DNA of 64,000 nt from the NCBI GenBank assembly GCA_016872725.1, contig VGZC01000011.1, positions 1 to 64,000 on the forward strand. Direction: 5' to 3'. The translations under genes and the position numbers were made by a program. The DNA comes from Planctomycetota bacterium (lineage in GTDB: Bacteria > Planctomycetota > Planctomycetia > Pirellulales > Pirellulaceae). Shown piece after piece: positions 53,687-62,748 of this stretch. Position 1 is the first letter of the stretch, and each line of letters starts with the position of its first letter. A model generated the notes under the pieces. The model was not told where the DNA came from. It made no database searches and saw only the letters and a list, made by a program, of their open reading frames with translations.

Positions 53687-54649
53687 TCACGGCTGCAATT
53701 GCACGGTCATCACGGCGGGCATGCCGGGCCTCAGGAGCCACTCGCCGCCCTCCTTGCGGTTCTCGACTTCGGCCCGCACCCGGTACTTGTTTCCCGCCTG
53801 CACCTGCGGATTCACCAAGACGATCCGCCCCTGGAATTCGGCGGACCGGCCTCGCGCGAGAGGCACGGTCACCGCGACTGTGCGCCCGTTGAGGTCGCGC
53901 GCGTCGTGCCGCGCCGCGTCGATGTGGCCGTCCACACGCAGCCGGTCCATCCGCGCGACGCGAACGACCGGTTCGCCCGCTCCGACCCATTCGCCCTTGC
54001 GCTTCAAGACATCGATGACTTCCCCCGCGAAGACGCCTTCGATGCGGCACCGGCGCATCGTCTCGTCGGCCGCCGCGACCGCCGCGCCGTGCACGTCGGC
54101 GGTGAGCAGGGCGACGCGTTGGTCGAGCCGGCTCTTTTCGATCTGGAGTTTCGCGCGGTGTTCGGAAAGCCGCTTGATTTGGATCTCGGTGTCGGGAACG
54201 GCGCCCGGCGACTTTTGGTTGATGGCGAGGTCCTTTTGAAGCTCGCTCAGCGCGACCTCGTGCGACGCGACGGCGAATCGGATGTCGATATCGTCCGCCG
54301 CGCGAGCCGCCGCCGCGTCGCGTTCGAGCTCGGCGGCCTGACGCGCGAGGGCCGGTCTGCGGTCGTCCACGAGCGCGAGCAGTTGGTTCCCGGTCACCTC
54401 GTCGCTCTCGGATACACGGATTTCGACCAGCGTGCCCGATTCCTGGGCCGGCAAGGCGACTTCCTCAAGAAAGAACACTTGAGCCGTCTCGGTGCGCGCG
54501 GTCCGGCCGTCGTCGTCGGTCGGCGCCGAACCGGCGGCCGACAGGGCGGCAGCCATGGCCGCGACGATTCCGGGCATCCACCATCGGATCGCGAACCGCC
54601 CGCCGCACGACGATACGCACACGGCACCGCGCGTCTCCCTTCGAGTCAT
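53687..54649 (-). CDS. HlyD-family periplasmic adaptor
   Basis: A 320-aa adaptor. After an N-terminal anchor (WWMPGIVAAMAAALSAAGS) it has the first biotinyl-lipoyl half (VALPAQESGTLVEIRVSESDEV), a coiled-coil hairpin (about 95-190, with AELERDAAAARAA), the second half, and a beta-barrel. Such adaptors bridge an inner-membrane pump and an outer-membrane channel. No pump is adjacent. The ATG at 54649 has GAAGGAG eight bases upstream. It lies 27 bp after the GAF-HlyD gene and 54 bp before the M50 fusion gene. Confidence 0.85.
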   Translation of the reverse strand: MTRRETRGAVCVSSCGGRFAIRWWMPGIVAAMAAALSAAGSAPTDDDGRTARTETAQVFFLEEVALPAQESGTLVEIRVSESDEVTGNQLLALVDDRRPALARQAAELERDAAAARAADDIDIRFAVASHEVALSELQKDLAINQKSPGAVPDTEIQIKRLSEHRAKLQIEKSRLDQRVALLTADVHGAAVAAADETMRRCRIEGVFAGEVIDVLKRKGEWVGAGEPVVRVARMDRLRVDGHIDAARHDARDLNGRTVAVTVPLARGRSAEFQGRIVLVNPQVQAGNKYRVRAEVENRKEGGEWLLRPGMPAVMTVQLQP

Positions 54650-54676
54650 GTTCCGCGCTCCTTCGTCCAACCGCAT

Positions 54677-56818
54677 TCAGAACCAGTAGACGTACTGCGA
54701 GTGGATCGTCTCGAGCAGGTCTTGGAAGAGAATATAGCCGATCGAACGCCGCCCGCATTCGATGCGTCCGTCGACCGAGGCGTCGTTGTGTCGTTGCGGC
54801 AATCGATCGCGATCGACGGCGACGCGCACGGCGACCGAGTTGCCCGATTCTCCGCGCATTTCGGCGATCCGCTGGATCTCAACGACCCGGCCCTCGAAGA
54901 CGTTGCCTGGCAACGCCCGGATCCGGTACCGCACGGGGAGCGAATCATCGGAGGCGTGCAACGCGGTCATCATGTGGCCAAGCCGCCTCTCGGGAACGTA
55001 AAGCTCGACTTCCCACGCGCCGTCGGGATCCACGACGCTCAAGAGGGCCTGCCCGCGCTGCACGGGCCGGCGCCGCAGCAACTCATCGACCTGCCATGTC
55101 ACAACCTGGCCCTTCGCGGGACTCGTCACCGTCAGCCGCGCGGACTTCCCGCGAACGAGGGTGAGCCGCTGGTCGGTGCTTTCGAGGATCTGCCGCAACT
55201 CCTCGAGTTCGCCGGCGATCTCATCCTGCACGACGGGATCAAGCCGCGCATTGCGGAGCAAGAGCTGTTCCTTGGCGGCGATTTGTTCGGATGTCCGATT
55301 CCGCAGTCCGAGCAGTTCGGCCAACTGCACGTCCAATTCGGTGCTGCGCATGCGAAGCAGCGGCTCGCCCGGCTCGACCGACTCGCCATGACGAACCAGG
55401 ACCTCCTCGACTTCTCCGTCCACTTGGGCGAACACGTCGTGACGATCGACGGGTCGCAGCCGGCCGGTCGCCGCCACGCGGAAATCGGCCGGCCAGAAGA
55501 CAAGCCACGCGATCGCGATCGCCGCGGCGATCAGTCCGAGGACGAATCGCGGGAGCCGGTCCTGGATCCGTTCCGCCACATGAGCCAGCTCGCGCCATAA
55601 CGGAAAGAACGGGATCCGCGAATGGACCAGCGCGTTGCCCAGAGCGAGCTCGCTGTGCCGCGCCACCACCTCGACCCGTTCGACCAACCCCTCGCCGAAT
55701 TTCGCCTCGCGGAATTGCTCCGCGATCAAGGCGCCGAACGGACGGCGATCGTGGGCCGCCGAGCCTCGTCCCGGTTCCTCGCGCGACGACGCCGCGGAAT
55801 CCGCGCCGGGCGGAAAGAGCGGAATGATGCCCATCGCGGACGCATGCGACTGGTCCAGGTACGCGTGCAGTTCGCGTTCAACCTGCGGTGGCGGCCGCTC
55901 TCCGTTCAGCCGCAACCAGAACGGCCTGCGCGTCGCCGTCACGAGCGCCGTGAGCCGTTCGAGATGGTGGATCATGGTCGATCGGCCTTCGATCGACTCG
56001 ACGCCGCTCATGCCCGCGATGCGTATGCGCCCGCGTTTTCGGATCGCGACGGTCAACCGGTCGCACCCGATCAACGACCGTCCCTCGTTGGCGATGGAAA
56101 TGGCGGCCGACTTCGGATCGAGATGGCGGTGCGCCTCGCACAGGAATTGTTCGAGGTCGCGCCAGAGGGATTCCTGGTCGGCGAACCGCCGCAGCCGCCG
56201 ATTCCTGAAATAGTCGGCCGCGAGGTCACCCATCTGCGACACGAAACGCAGATACCCGCGCTGCGTCGCCGGACCGCCGCCCGCACGCTGGAAAATCTCG
56301 ATCAATCCGCGCCGATCCTCATCGACCGGAAACGCCGCGACGATCACAAGGCAATGGGTCGGGTTCCCCGCGCCGTCCGACATCGACCCGCTGCGCGGAG
56401 GGACCAGAGCCGGCCGATCGGACCGAGCCGTCTGTTCCAACAGTCGCTCATGCGCGACGCGCGAAGCCTCGTCGCGAAACACGTCCGTCCCCGCGACATT
56501 GATCTGATGGACCAACGTCAGCCCCGAACCTTCGACCGACCAGACGGCGCCGCCCACGGCCGCCATCGCTGTCACGACGCGACGCAGGAATTCGTCGAAA
56601 AACGCCTCGACCGCCAAATCCGAATGAGCCAACCGCGTGATCTCTTGGACCAACCCCCGGATCTGGTTCTTGGTTTCCTGGACAAGCTCCGCGTCGATCG
56701 GCTCGCTCGACGTGTCGGCCGTTCCCCGCGTCGCTCCCGGACCGGTGGCGACCTGGGCCGCTCCCGCCGTCGCGTCCAGCCCGAAGTTCGTCGAACCGAA
56801 GGGAGAGGTTGTCGCCAT
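54677..56818 (-). CDS. GAF-domain protein fused to an HlyD-type adaptor
   Basis: A 713-aa protein. The N-terminal 400 residues are cytosolic and contain two regions that look like GAF-type sensor domains (about 60-200 and 230-410, e.g. GCDRLTVAIRKRGRIRIAGMSG). A single transmembrane helix follows (about 420-440, FVLGLIAAAIAIAWLVFW). The remaining 270 residues are an HlyD-like barrel-sandwich with coiled coil (QVDGEVEEVLVRHGESVEPGEPLLRMRS). The fusion could couple a cytosolic signal to export activity. First gene of the cluster. Confidence 0.8.
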   Translation of the reverse strand: MATTSPFGSTNFGLDATAGAAQVATGPGATRGTADTSSEPIDAELVQETKNQIRGLVQEITRLAHSDLAVEAFFDEFLRRVVTAMAAVGGAVWSVEGSGLTLVHQINVAGTDVFRDEASRVAHERLLEQTARSDRPALVPPRSGSMSDGAGNPTHCLVIVAAFPVDEDRRGLIEIFQRAGGGPATQRGYLRFVSQMGDLAADYFRNRRLRRFADQESLWRDLEQFLCEAHRHLDPKSAAISIANEGRSLIGCDRLTVAIRKRGRIRIAGMSGVESIEGRSTMIHHLERLTALVTATRRPFWLRLNGERPPPQVERELHAYLDQSHASAMGIIPLFPPGADSAASSREEPGRGSAAHDRRPFGALIAEQFREAKFGEGLVERVEVVARHSELALGNALVHSRIPFFPLWRELAHVAERIQDRLPRFVLGLIAAAIAIAWLVFWPADFRVAATGRLRPVDRHDVFAQVDGEVEEVLVRHGESVEPGEPLLRMRSTELDVQLAELLGLRNRTSEQIAAKEQLLLRNARLDPVVQDEIAGELEELRQILESTDQRLTLVRGKSARLTVTSPAKGQVVTWQVDELLRRRPVQRGQALLSVVDPDGAWEVELYVPERRLGHMMTALHASDDSLPVRYRIRALPGNVFEGRVVEIQRIAEMRGESGNSVAVRVAVDRDRLPQRHNDASVDGRIECGRRSIGYILFQDLLETIHSQYVYWF

Positions 56819-57012
56819 GCGCACGCATCCTCGAACGAAGCACGGCGCGAGCCCGGCCGAAGTGCGAGCCGATCCCCGCGCGTCGTCATATTTCGGCCCC
56901 GTATCGGCCCGATCATCGGCAAATCCATTAGAATGCGCCGATTCCGCCCCGAACGATCCCGCGCGGGCCGCTTGGAATCCCCGACTTGCGTTGTGTAAAG
57001 GTTGTCTCCACC

Positions 57013-58194
57013 ATGACCGAATGGCGAGCCGACGACATTTGTCCTCGGCCTGAAACCCCCAGGCCGACGCCAGCCACCCCGCTTGCCCCGCCCCTTTATC
57101 CTTCGACCGTGTGGCGATGCGCGAGTCCCGACGACGCGAACGCGCTAATGGCCGGCGAATGCGACGGGTATGCGTACCAGCGCGACGGGCATCCGAACGC
57201 GGACATGCTGGCGGACAAATGCCGCCGGTTGCACGAGGCGGACCACGCGACGATCACGTCGAGCGGGATGGCGGCCCTCGCGCTGGCCCTGGTATCGCAA
57301 ACGGGGCCGGGCGACCGCGTGCTGGTCAGCCGCCACGTATATGGCAAGACGCTCCAGTTGCTCGAATCGGAAGGTCGCCGATGGGGCCTGGAGACGGAGC
57401 GGTTCGATCCTTTCGATGAACCGAATTGCGACGCGGCCCTCGACCGATCCGTTCGATTGGTTGTGGTGGAGACGGTGTCGAATCCGAGACTGCGCGTTCC
57501 CGATTTGGCCCGGTTGAGCGACCGAGTGGATCGCGCGGGGGGACGGCTCTTGGTTGACAATACGTTCGCGTCACCCATCCTGTGCCGCCCCTTGCGGCAT
57601 GGGGCGCATCTCGTGATGGAGAGTGTCACCAAGATGATGAACGGCCACAGCGACGCGATGCTCGGCCTCCTTTGTGGACGGGCTGGGACGTGGGAAGCGG
57701 TGCCCCGTTTATCGGCCACGTGGGGTTTCGCGAGCAGTCCGTGGGACTGTTGGCTGGCGCTGCGAGGTCTTGCCTCGTTGCATGTCCGCATGGCGCGGGC
57801 CTGCGACAACGCCATGGCGATCGCCCGGATGCTGGCGGCCCACGCGCGCGTCGCCCAGGTCGACTATCCGGGACTTGAAACGCATCCGGACCACGAACGG
57901 GCCCGAACCCAGTTCGCGGACCGGTTCGGGTCGATGGTGACATTCACGCTGAAGGGGGGGGCACTGGCTGCGAATCGGTTCATCGAAGCCGTGCGGAACG
58001 ACATTCCTTTTTGTCCCTCGCTCGGCGAAATCTCGACGACGCTCAGCCATCCCCAATCGACGAGCCATCGAGGGTTGAGTGAGACCGAGCGGGCGGAGCT
58101 GGGCGTGAGTGGGGGAACGATCCGCCTTTCGTGCGGGATCGAATCGACCGAATTCGTCGAACGAACGCTCGGCGACGCGCTCGACGCGTGCTGA
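57013..58194 (+). CDS. PLP-dependent transsulfuration enzyme (cystathionine gamma-synthase/lyase type)
   Basis: A 393-aa fold-type I enzyme of the Cys/Met metabolism family. It has the SGMAALALAL cofactor loop, VVVETVSNP with the stacking region, LLVDNTFASP with the ring-nitrogen Asp, and the Schiff-base Lys in ESVTKMMNGHSDAMLG. The C-terminus ends SCGIESTEF. Members include cystathionine gamma-synthase, cystathionine lyases, O-acetylhomoserine sulfhydrylase and methionine gamma-lyase; the substrate cannot be read. The N-terminus is Pro-rich (RPETPRPTPATPLAPP). The start site is weak. Confidence 0.9.
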   Translation: MTEWRADDICPRPETPRPTPATPLAPPLYPSTVWRCASPDDANALMAGECDGYAYQRDGHPNADMLADKCRRLHEADHATITSSGMAALALALVSQTGPGDRVLVSRHVYGKTLQLLESEGRRWGLETERFDPFDEPNCDAALDRSVRLVVVETVSNPRLRVPDLARLSDRVDRAGGRLLVDNTFASPILCRPLRHGAHLVMESVTKMMNGHSDAMLGLLCGRAGTWEAVPRLSATWGFASSPWDCWLALRGLASLHVRMARACDNAMAIARMLAAHARVAQVDYPGLETHPDHERARTQFADRFGSMVTFTLKGGALAANRFIEAVRNDIPFCPSLGEISTTLSHPQSTSHRGLSETERAELGVSGGTIRLSCGIESTEFVERTLGDALDAC

Positions 58195-58322
58195 GGCGAA
58201 TCGCAGGACACGCGGCGGTCGGACCGCGTGGCGGTCGTGGTTCCCTTGCGAGCGGGCGTGCGACGCGCCGCCGCCGGTTCGTGCGATTTCGAGCGGTTTT
58301 CCTGAAGAATGACCGGGGTCCG

Positions 58323-58352
58323 TTGACGGCCCGCTTCGCGAACGCCTATGAT
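58323..58352 (+). promoter_or_regulatory. Strong sigma70-type promoter of infA
   Basis: TTGACG (58323-58328), 18-bp spacer, TATGAT (58347-58352), 5/6 matches in each box, about 57 bp before infA. This is the best promoter match in the window, as expected for a translation gene. Confidence 0.65.
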
Positions 58353-58409
58353 CATGCCAATCCGAAGGGAGATCCGGCGTCGAGTTGATGTGGGGACCGG
58401 GAGACGTGC

Positions 58410-58631
58410 ATGGCTCAGAAAGAAGACGCCCTCGAGGTCGCCGGTACGGTGACCCAGGCGCTCGCGAACACCCGATTCAAGGTTCAGCTTGAGACGGGCA
58501 ATGAAGTCCTTGCGCACGTCGCGGGACGCATGCGGAAGAATTTCATTCGGATCGTGCCGGGAGACAAGGTGCGTGTCGAGCTGTCCCCCTACGATTTGAC
58601 CAAAGGGCGGATCGTGTTTCGGGAGCGTTAG
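58410..58631 (+). CDS. infA: Translation initiation factor IF-1
   Basis: A 73-aa S1-like OB-fold protein, the normal IF-1 length. Conserved elements are [49 protein letters not shown] and the final KGRIVFRER. The start [10 protein letters not shown] has GGGAG six bases upstream. It is monocistronic here and not within a ribosomal-protein operon. Confidence 0.96.
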   Translation: MAQKEDALEVAGTVTQALANTRFKVQLETGNEVLAHVAGRMRKNFIRIVPGDKVRVELSPYDLTKGRIVFRER

Positions 58632-58990
58632 TGCGGCCGCTCGAAGAGGCATTTGTTCCGGGCGAGCGGTCCAGGCCACGGTATCTCGGCGAGTGGCGAC
58701 TCGTTCGATTCGAACGGGGGCCGCGGAGGGATGCCGACGTGCGAGGATCCTCTTCTCGTCGCGCGCCAGGATTTTCGGGTGATTTGCAAGCCGGTTGAAA
58801 CTCCGGCCCCACTCGGCGGGTACAAGACGGCGACGCGGTGTCCAAACCGGGCTTTTTTTGGCGACCAAGTGTATCGCGATCAAGTGTATCGCGATCATAC
58901 GGATGATGGCGCGTCGGTTCGAGGTTTCGTTCGGTCACCGGATCGTGTGATTCGGGGACCGTGTTGAGCAGTATCGAGAGGAGAAACACA
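58632..58990 (+). other. 358-bp intergenic region with 15-bp tandem repeat
   Basis: Between infA and the 556-aa secreted-protein gene. It contains a perfect 15-bp tandem duplication (see the separate entry at 58866-58895). A GAGAGGAG ribosome site lies at its 3' end. No protein or RNA gene is recognised. Confidence 0.6.
58866..58895. repeat. 15-bp perfect tandem repeat
   Basis: CAAGTGTATCGCGAT occurs at 58866-58880 and 58881-58895 without a gap, upstream of the 556-aa protein gene. A third partial copy (CATACGGATGAT) follows only loosely. Confidence 0.9.
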
Positions 58991-60661
58991 GTGAGCATGT
59001 TGGCATGGGTCGGTTCGGCCGCGCGGCGGTCGGGATTCGCGACGGGAGCGGCTTGGCCGTTCGCCGCGGCGCTCGTGTTGATGGCGGCGCCGCTCGCCGC
59101 CCAGGAAAAGCCGGCCGTCGTGATCGCGATCGCGAGCCTCGACGAGACGATGGCGGACGTGACGTACGCGACCGAGGCGGCGGGCGTGCCGCAATTCGCG
59201 GGTCTGGTCCAGTTCATGTCCGCGCAGTACACGCAAGCGCTCGACCGCACCAAGCCGGCCGGCGCGATCGTTTCGTTCAAGGACAACGCGCCGACCGTCC
59301 TCGCGTTCATTCCCGTGAAGGACATGCAGCAACTGCTCAACCTCGCCTCGCAGCAACTTGGTCCGCCTGAGGATGCGGGCAACGGGATCAAGCGTCTGAA
59401 CGGTCCCCAACCGTTGTACGTCAAAGAGGCGCAGGGATACGCGTTCCTCTCGAACGACGAAGCCAATGTCCAGAATCCGCCCGCCAACCCGGTGGCCATG
59501 CTGTTCGGCGCGGAGAAGAAGTACAACATTTCGGTCGCCGTGAATCTCCAGTCGATTCCCGAGCCGCTGCGGCAGATGGCGGCCGAACAGATCAAGGCGG
59601 GGTTCGAGGCCCAGTTGCAGAACTTGCCCGAGGAACAGAGAGCGGCCCAGGAACAGCTCACGGGAAACAGCCTCAACCAGTTGATCAAGATGATGAACGA
59701 GGCCGAGTCGTTCGGTTTGGGCTTGGCAATCGACAAGGCGACGAAATCCTCGTACATCGACGTCTCGATGACGGCCGTGTCGGGGACCGATCTGGCCAAG
59801 CAATTCGCCGCGATGAACAACCTGAAGACGGACTTCGCGGGGTTCACCAGCCGCTCGGACGCCGCGGCCGTGATGTCGTTCACGGGCAAGATCGCCGACG
59901 CGGACAAGGGCCAGCTCCACGCCATGCTCGGAACGCTCAAGGCGCAGGCCCTTGAACAACTCGAGAACGACACGGACTTGCCGTCCGACGAGGCCCGTGC
60001 CGCGGCGAAGGAAGTGCTCGAAAGCCTGTTCACCGTGATCAAGGACACGGTGGATGACGGTGTGATGGACGGAGGCGCCGTCCTGTCGCTCGACGAAGGC
60101 TCGGTCCGGTTCGCGGCCGGAATGCACGTCGCCGATGGAAAGGCGATCCAAGCGGCCTTCGAGAAGATCCTCGAATTGGCGAAGGATGATCCCGAGGTTC
60201 CCGAAGTCAAGCTCAACGCCGCCAAGCATGGCGACGTCGTCTTCCACACGATGAACGTTCCGATCCCGGACCCCGACGCCCAGAAGGCGCTGGGCGAAAC
60301 GATGCAGGTCGCCCTCGGAACCGCTCCGAACGCCGCGTATCTCACGTTCGGCAAGGGCGGAATCGACTTGGTCAAACAGGCGATCGACAGCTCGAAGCAA
60401 TCGTCGGGCTCGGCGGCCCCACCGGCGCAAATCGTGATTTCGCTCAAGCCGATCCTCGAATTCGCCCAAAAGATGCAGGAACAGCCGGCGATCGCCGGCG
60501 CGCTCGCCGCGCTCGAACAGGCCAACGGTCTCGATCACATCAGCATCGTGGTGAAGCCGACTCCTAACGGATTCAGTTACCGGTTCGAGGTCCAGGAAGG
60601 CGTATTGAAGGTGATCGGCGGCGCCGTCCAATCGCAGATGGCGGAACAGGGCAACCGGTAG
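58991..60661 (+). CDS. Secreted protein, unknown function, probably abundant
   Basis: A 556-aa exported protein with a clear signal peptide (PFAAALVLMAAPLAAQ). The mature chain is rich in Ala, Gln, Asp and Lys, has no cysteine or transmembrane segment that I can see, and shows internal alternation of helix and strand (YVKEAQGYAFLSNDEANVQN, SKQSSGSAAPPAQIVISLKP). It looks like a conserved planctomycete exoprotein rather than an enzyme; no catalytic motif is seen. GTG 58991 has GAGAGGAG seven bases upstream; ATG 58997 is possible. Confidence 0.75.
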   Translation: MSMLAWVGSAARRSGFATGAAWPFAAALVLMAAPLAAQEKPAVVIAIASLDETMADVTYATEAAGVPQFAGLVQFMSAQYTQALDRTKPAGAIVSFKDNAPTVLAFIPVKDMQQLLNLASQQLGPPEDAGNGIKRLNGPQPLYVKEAQGYAFLSNDEANVQNPPANPVAMLFGAEKKYNISVAVNLQSIPEPLRQMAAEQIKAGFEAQLQNLPEEQRAAQEQLTGNSLNQLIKMMNEAESFGLGLAIDKATKSSYIDVSMTAVSGTDLAKQFAAMNNLKTDFAGFTSRSDAAAVMSFTGKIADADKGQLHAMLGTLKAQALEQLENDTDLPSDEARAAAKEVLESLFTVIKDTVDDGVMDGGAVLSLDEGSVRFAAGMHVADGKAIQAAFEKILELAKDDPEVPEVKLNAAKHGDVVFHTMNVPIPDPDAQKALGETMQVALGTAPNAAYLTFGKGGIDLVKQAIDSSKQSSGSAAPPAQIVISLKPILEFAQKMQEQPAIAGALAALEQANGLDHISIVVKPTPNGFSYRFEVQEGVLKVIGGAVQSQMAEQGNR

Positions 60662-60671
60662 GACAGCGGGA

Positions 60672-60793
60672 ACGATCGGCCTACGTAGGACGACCGTCCC
60701 GGCCGTTCCTGAACTGAATTCAGCGTTTTCGACGTTGCATGGCCGATCGAGGACGATCGGCCTACGTAGGACGACCGTCCCGGTCGTTCCTGA
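60672..60793. repeat. 41-bp palindromic repeat, two copies
   Basis: Copies at 60672-60712 and 60753-60793, 81 bp apart, differing at one base. Each reads acgatcggcctacgtagg then ACGACCG-TCC-CGG(T/C)CGT, so copy 2 has a perfect 7-bp stem with a 3-nt loop and copy 1 one mismatch; TACGTA is also self-complementary. It fills the spacer between convergent genes and resembles dispersed REP-like palindromes of planctomycete genomes. It may also serve as the terminator for both genes. Confidence 0.9.
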
Positions 60794-61423
60794 TCAGAGA
60801 TCCATCCGATCGAGCTCATCCACGAGTCGATCAAGCGTTCGGTCGACCGTCTCCCGTTCGTCTCGGATCGCGTTCCTTGCCGGGGACCGCGTGGGCTTGT
60901 CCGTAACGCGCGCGGATGCCTGTCCTTTCGGATCGCCGTTCGATCCCAGGCCGCGCAGCGCCACTGTGACGATGGCTGAATCCGCTTGGATCCGGCGCAG
61001 TTCGTGAAGGACCGAATCGATGTCGGCTCCGCGCCGCATGTCGATCGCGTAGATCGAGCGAGCGGCGGACTCGGCGAGGCGGCCGGACGCCGGTCGAACC
61101 GAGGCGGCGGGCTCCGCGCGCGAAACCCCTTTTTCCGGCACATCCCACGACATCCCACCTCGACGACCGGAGACTCCTCGGGCATTCAGGCACGCTACGG
61201 TCGCCTCGGGTTCCATCCACGCGGCGATCACGAACGGTCCGACGATGCCCTCGATGCAAACCAATCCCGTGCCGCCCGGTTCGAGACGCTCGACATGCGG
61301 AACCACGCTCACATCCATCCCCCGTTCGATGAGCAACGCGGCGACGAACGCCTCCTCGAACGCTCGCCGCGCGGGATCGCTCGTCGGGCTCTGCGAAACA
61401 ACGACGGGGAGTCGGCGGACCAT
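60794..61423 (-). CDS. Hypothetical protein
   Basis: A 209-aa protein starting MVRRLPVVVSQSPTSDPARRAFEEAFVAALL. The N-terminal half is alpha/beta with a GIVGPFVIAAWMEPEATVACLNARG segment; the C-terminal half is charged and helical (RAARSIYAIDMRRGADIDSVLHELRRIQ). No signal peptide or membrane segment is visible. No family recognised. The gene is convergent with the 556-aa protein gene and divergent from the MBL gene. The start is supported only by a weak ribosome site. Confidence 0.55.
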   Translation of the reverse strand: MVRRLPVVVSQSPTSDPARRAFEEAFVAALLIERGMDVSVVPHVERLEPGGTGLVCIEGIVGPFVIAAWMEPEATVACLNARGVSGRRGGMSWDVPEKGVSRAEPAASVRPASGRLAESAARSIYAIDMRRGADIDSVLHELRRIQADSAIVTVALRGLGSNGDPKGQASARVTDKPTRSPARNAIRDERETVDRTLDRLVDELDRMDL

Positions 61424-61598
61424 CGGCGGGATCTCTGGGGGAAGAACGAGCGAGCCCAAGGCATGGTGGCGAGCGGCAACCGGGGATTCGACCGGCGCCG
61501 CGCGGCCACGGCCCCGATCGGTCCCATGATAATCCAAAACCGAGCGGACGGCATGCTGCCGGAGTCCATGTCTCTTATCGCTCCGCGATGAGCCTTTC

Positions 61599-61627
61599 TT
61601 GGTGTCCAAGTCGCGTTCTGCTACAAT
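61599..61627 (+). promoter_or_regulatory. Probable promoter of the MBL-fold gene
   Basis: TTGGTG (61599-61604), 17-bp spacer, TACAAT (61622-61627). The -10 matches 5 of 6. Confidence 0.5.
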
Positions 61628-61680
61628 CGGCCGCCGGCGGCAAGGGGATGATCGAAAGGGGATCAGCGATACGGACGACC

Positions 61681-62748
61681 ATGAACGCCGCGTCGAGCAC
61701 AATTCGACTGCGTTATTGGGGAGTGACCGGATCGTTCGCGAATCCTCTGCCGCCCGAATGGGTCGAACGGAAGTTGGTCCGCGCGCTTGGCCAGCTCTGC
61801 CGCTCGGATCGCTTCATCGAGAGGCTGTCCGAGTTCGCGCGAGACTCGGATGCCCTTGCGCGATTCGTCGAACACCACGTGGCGTTCGCCGATCGATCGA
61901 CGTTCGGCGGAAACACGACCTGTCTGGAAATCGAAACGCCCCGCTCGCTCGTCATTGTCGACGCGGGCAGCGGCCTGCGCCGACTCGGCGAGGATCTCGC
62001 GCGGCGCTGGAACGACGCATCCTATTCCGGCGACCGTTCCGCGCATGTGCTGCTCACCCACGCGCACATGGACCATACGTTCGCCACGCCGTTCTTCGAC
62101 CCCTATTACGACAAGCGGAACAGTTTTCATGTCTGGGGCTCCGAGAAGGTCATGCGGAGCCTGAACGCGGTGCTCAGCCCGTCGTCGGCCCTCCGCAGCA
62201 CCTATTTTCCGCTCACGTTCGAACTGATGGACGGCTTGGATCGATTCACGACGATCACGGACCACGAGGATTTCACGATCGAGGAAGAGATCCGCGTTCG
62301 CACGCTTCCGTTGAATCATCCCGGCGGTTGCATGGCCTATCGGCTCGATGTCGGTGGCCGGGGGATCGTCGTGGCGACCGACCATGAACCGACCGAGAGC
62401 CCGGACGCCGCGCTGATCTCATTCTGCCGCGACGCGGAACTGCTCTATATCGACGCGCAGTACACGCGGGCCGAATACGAGGGCCGGAAGGGTATCGCGG
62501 AAGAGCCGCCGCTCGAGCGCCGCGGCTGGGGGCACGGCACCATCGAATCGGCGATCGACACGGCCTTGGCCGCGAATGCGCGGCGTGTCCGGATCGGCCA
62601 TCATGAGCCCAGGCGAACGGACGAACGGCTCTTGGAAATGGAATCGTATGCCCGGAGCCTCCTGAGCGCCGAATTGGCTCGGCGCGACCTTCCGCCCGAT
62701 CATTGCGACGTCGCCCTCGCGCGCGAAGGCGCGAGCGACTGGGTCTGA
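61681..62748 (+). CDS. MBL-fold metallo-hydrolase
   Basis: A 355-aa metallo-beta-lactamase-fold protein. The first strands are IRLRYWGVTGSFANPLPPEW and STFGGNTTCLEIETP, as in the RNase Z/PhnP-like branch. The zinc motif is LLTHAHMDHTFATPFF (HxHxDH). Further ligands are in LNHPGGCMAYRLDV and VATDHEPTE. Possible activities include cyclic phosphodiesterase or RNA/phosphonate hydrolysis. Two starts are possible: ATG 61648 and ATG 61681; the latter fits the family N-terminus. Confidence 0.85.
   Translation: MNAASSTIRLRYWGVTGSFANPLPPEWVERKLVRALGQLCRSDRFIERLSEFARDSDALARFVEHHVAFADRSTFGGNTTCLEIETPRSLVIVDAGSGLRRLGEDLARRWNDASYSGDRSAHVLLTHAHMDHTFATPFFDPYYDKRNSFHVWGSEKVMRSLNAVLSPSSALRSTYFPLTFELMDGLDRFTTITDHEDFTIEEEIRVRTLPLNHPGGCMAYRLDVGGRGIVVATDHEPTESPDAALISFCRDAELLYIDAQYTRAEYEGRKGIAEEPPLERRGWGHGTIESAIDTALAANARRVRIGHHEPRRTDERLLEMESYARSLLSAELARRDLPPDHCDVALAREGASDWV

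Noticed and set aside
51401-56818. Classic type I secretion or RND drug-efflux operon
   Set aside because: Adaptors are present but there is no ABC or RND pump and no TolC-like gene in the cluster.
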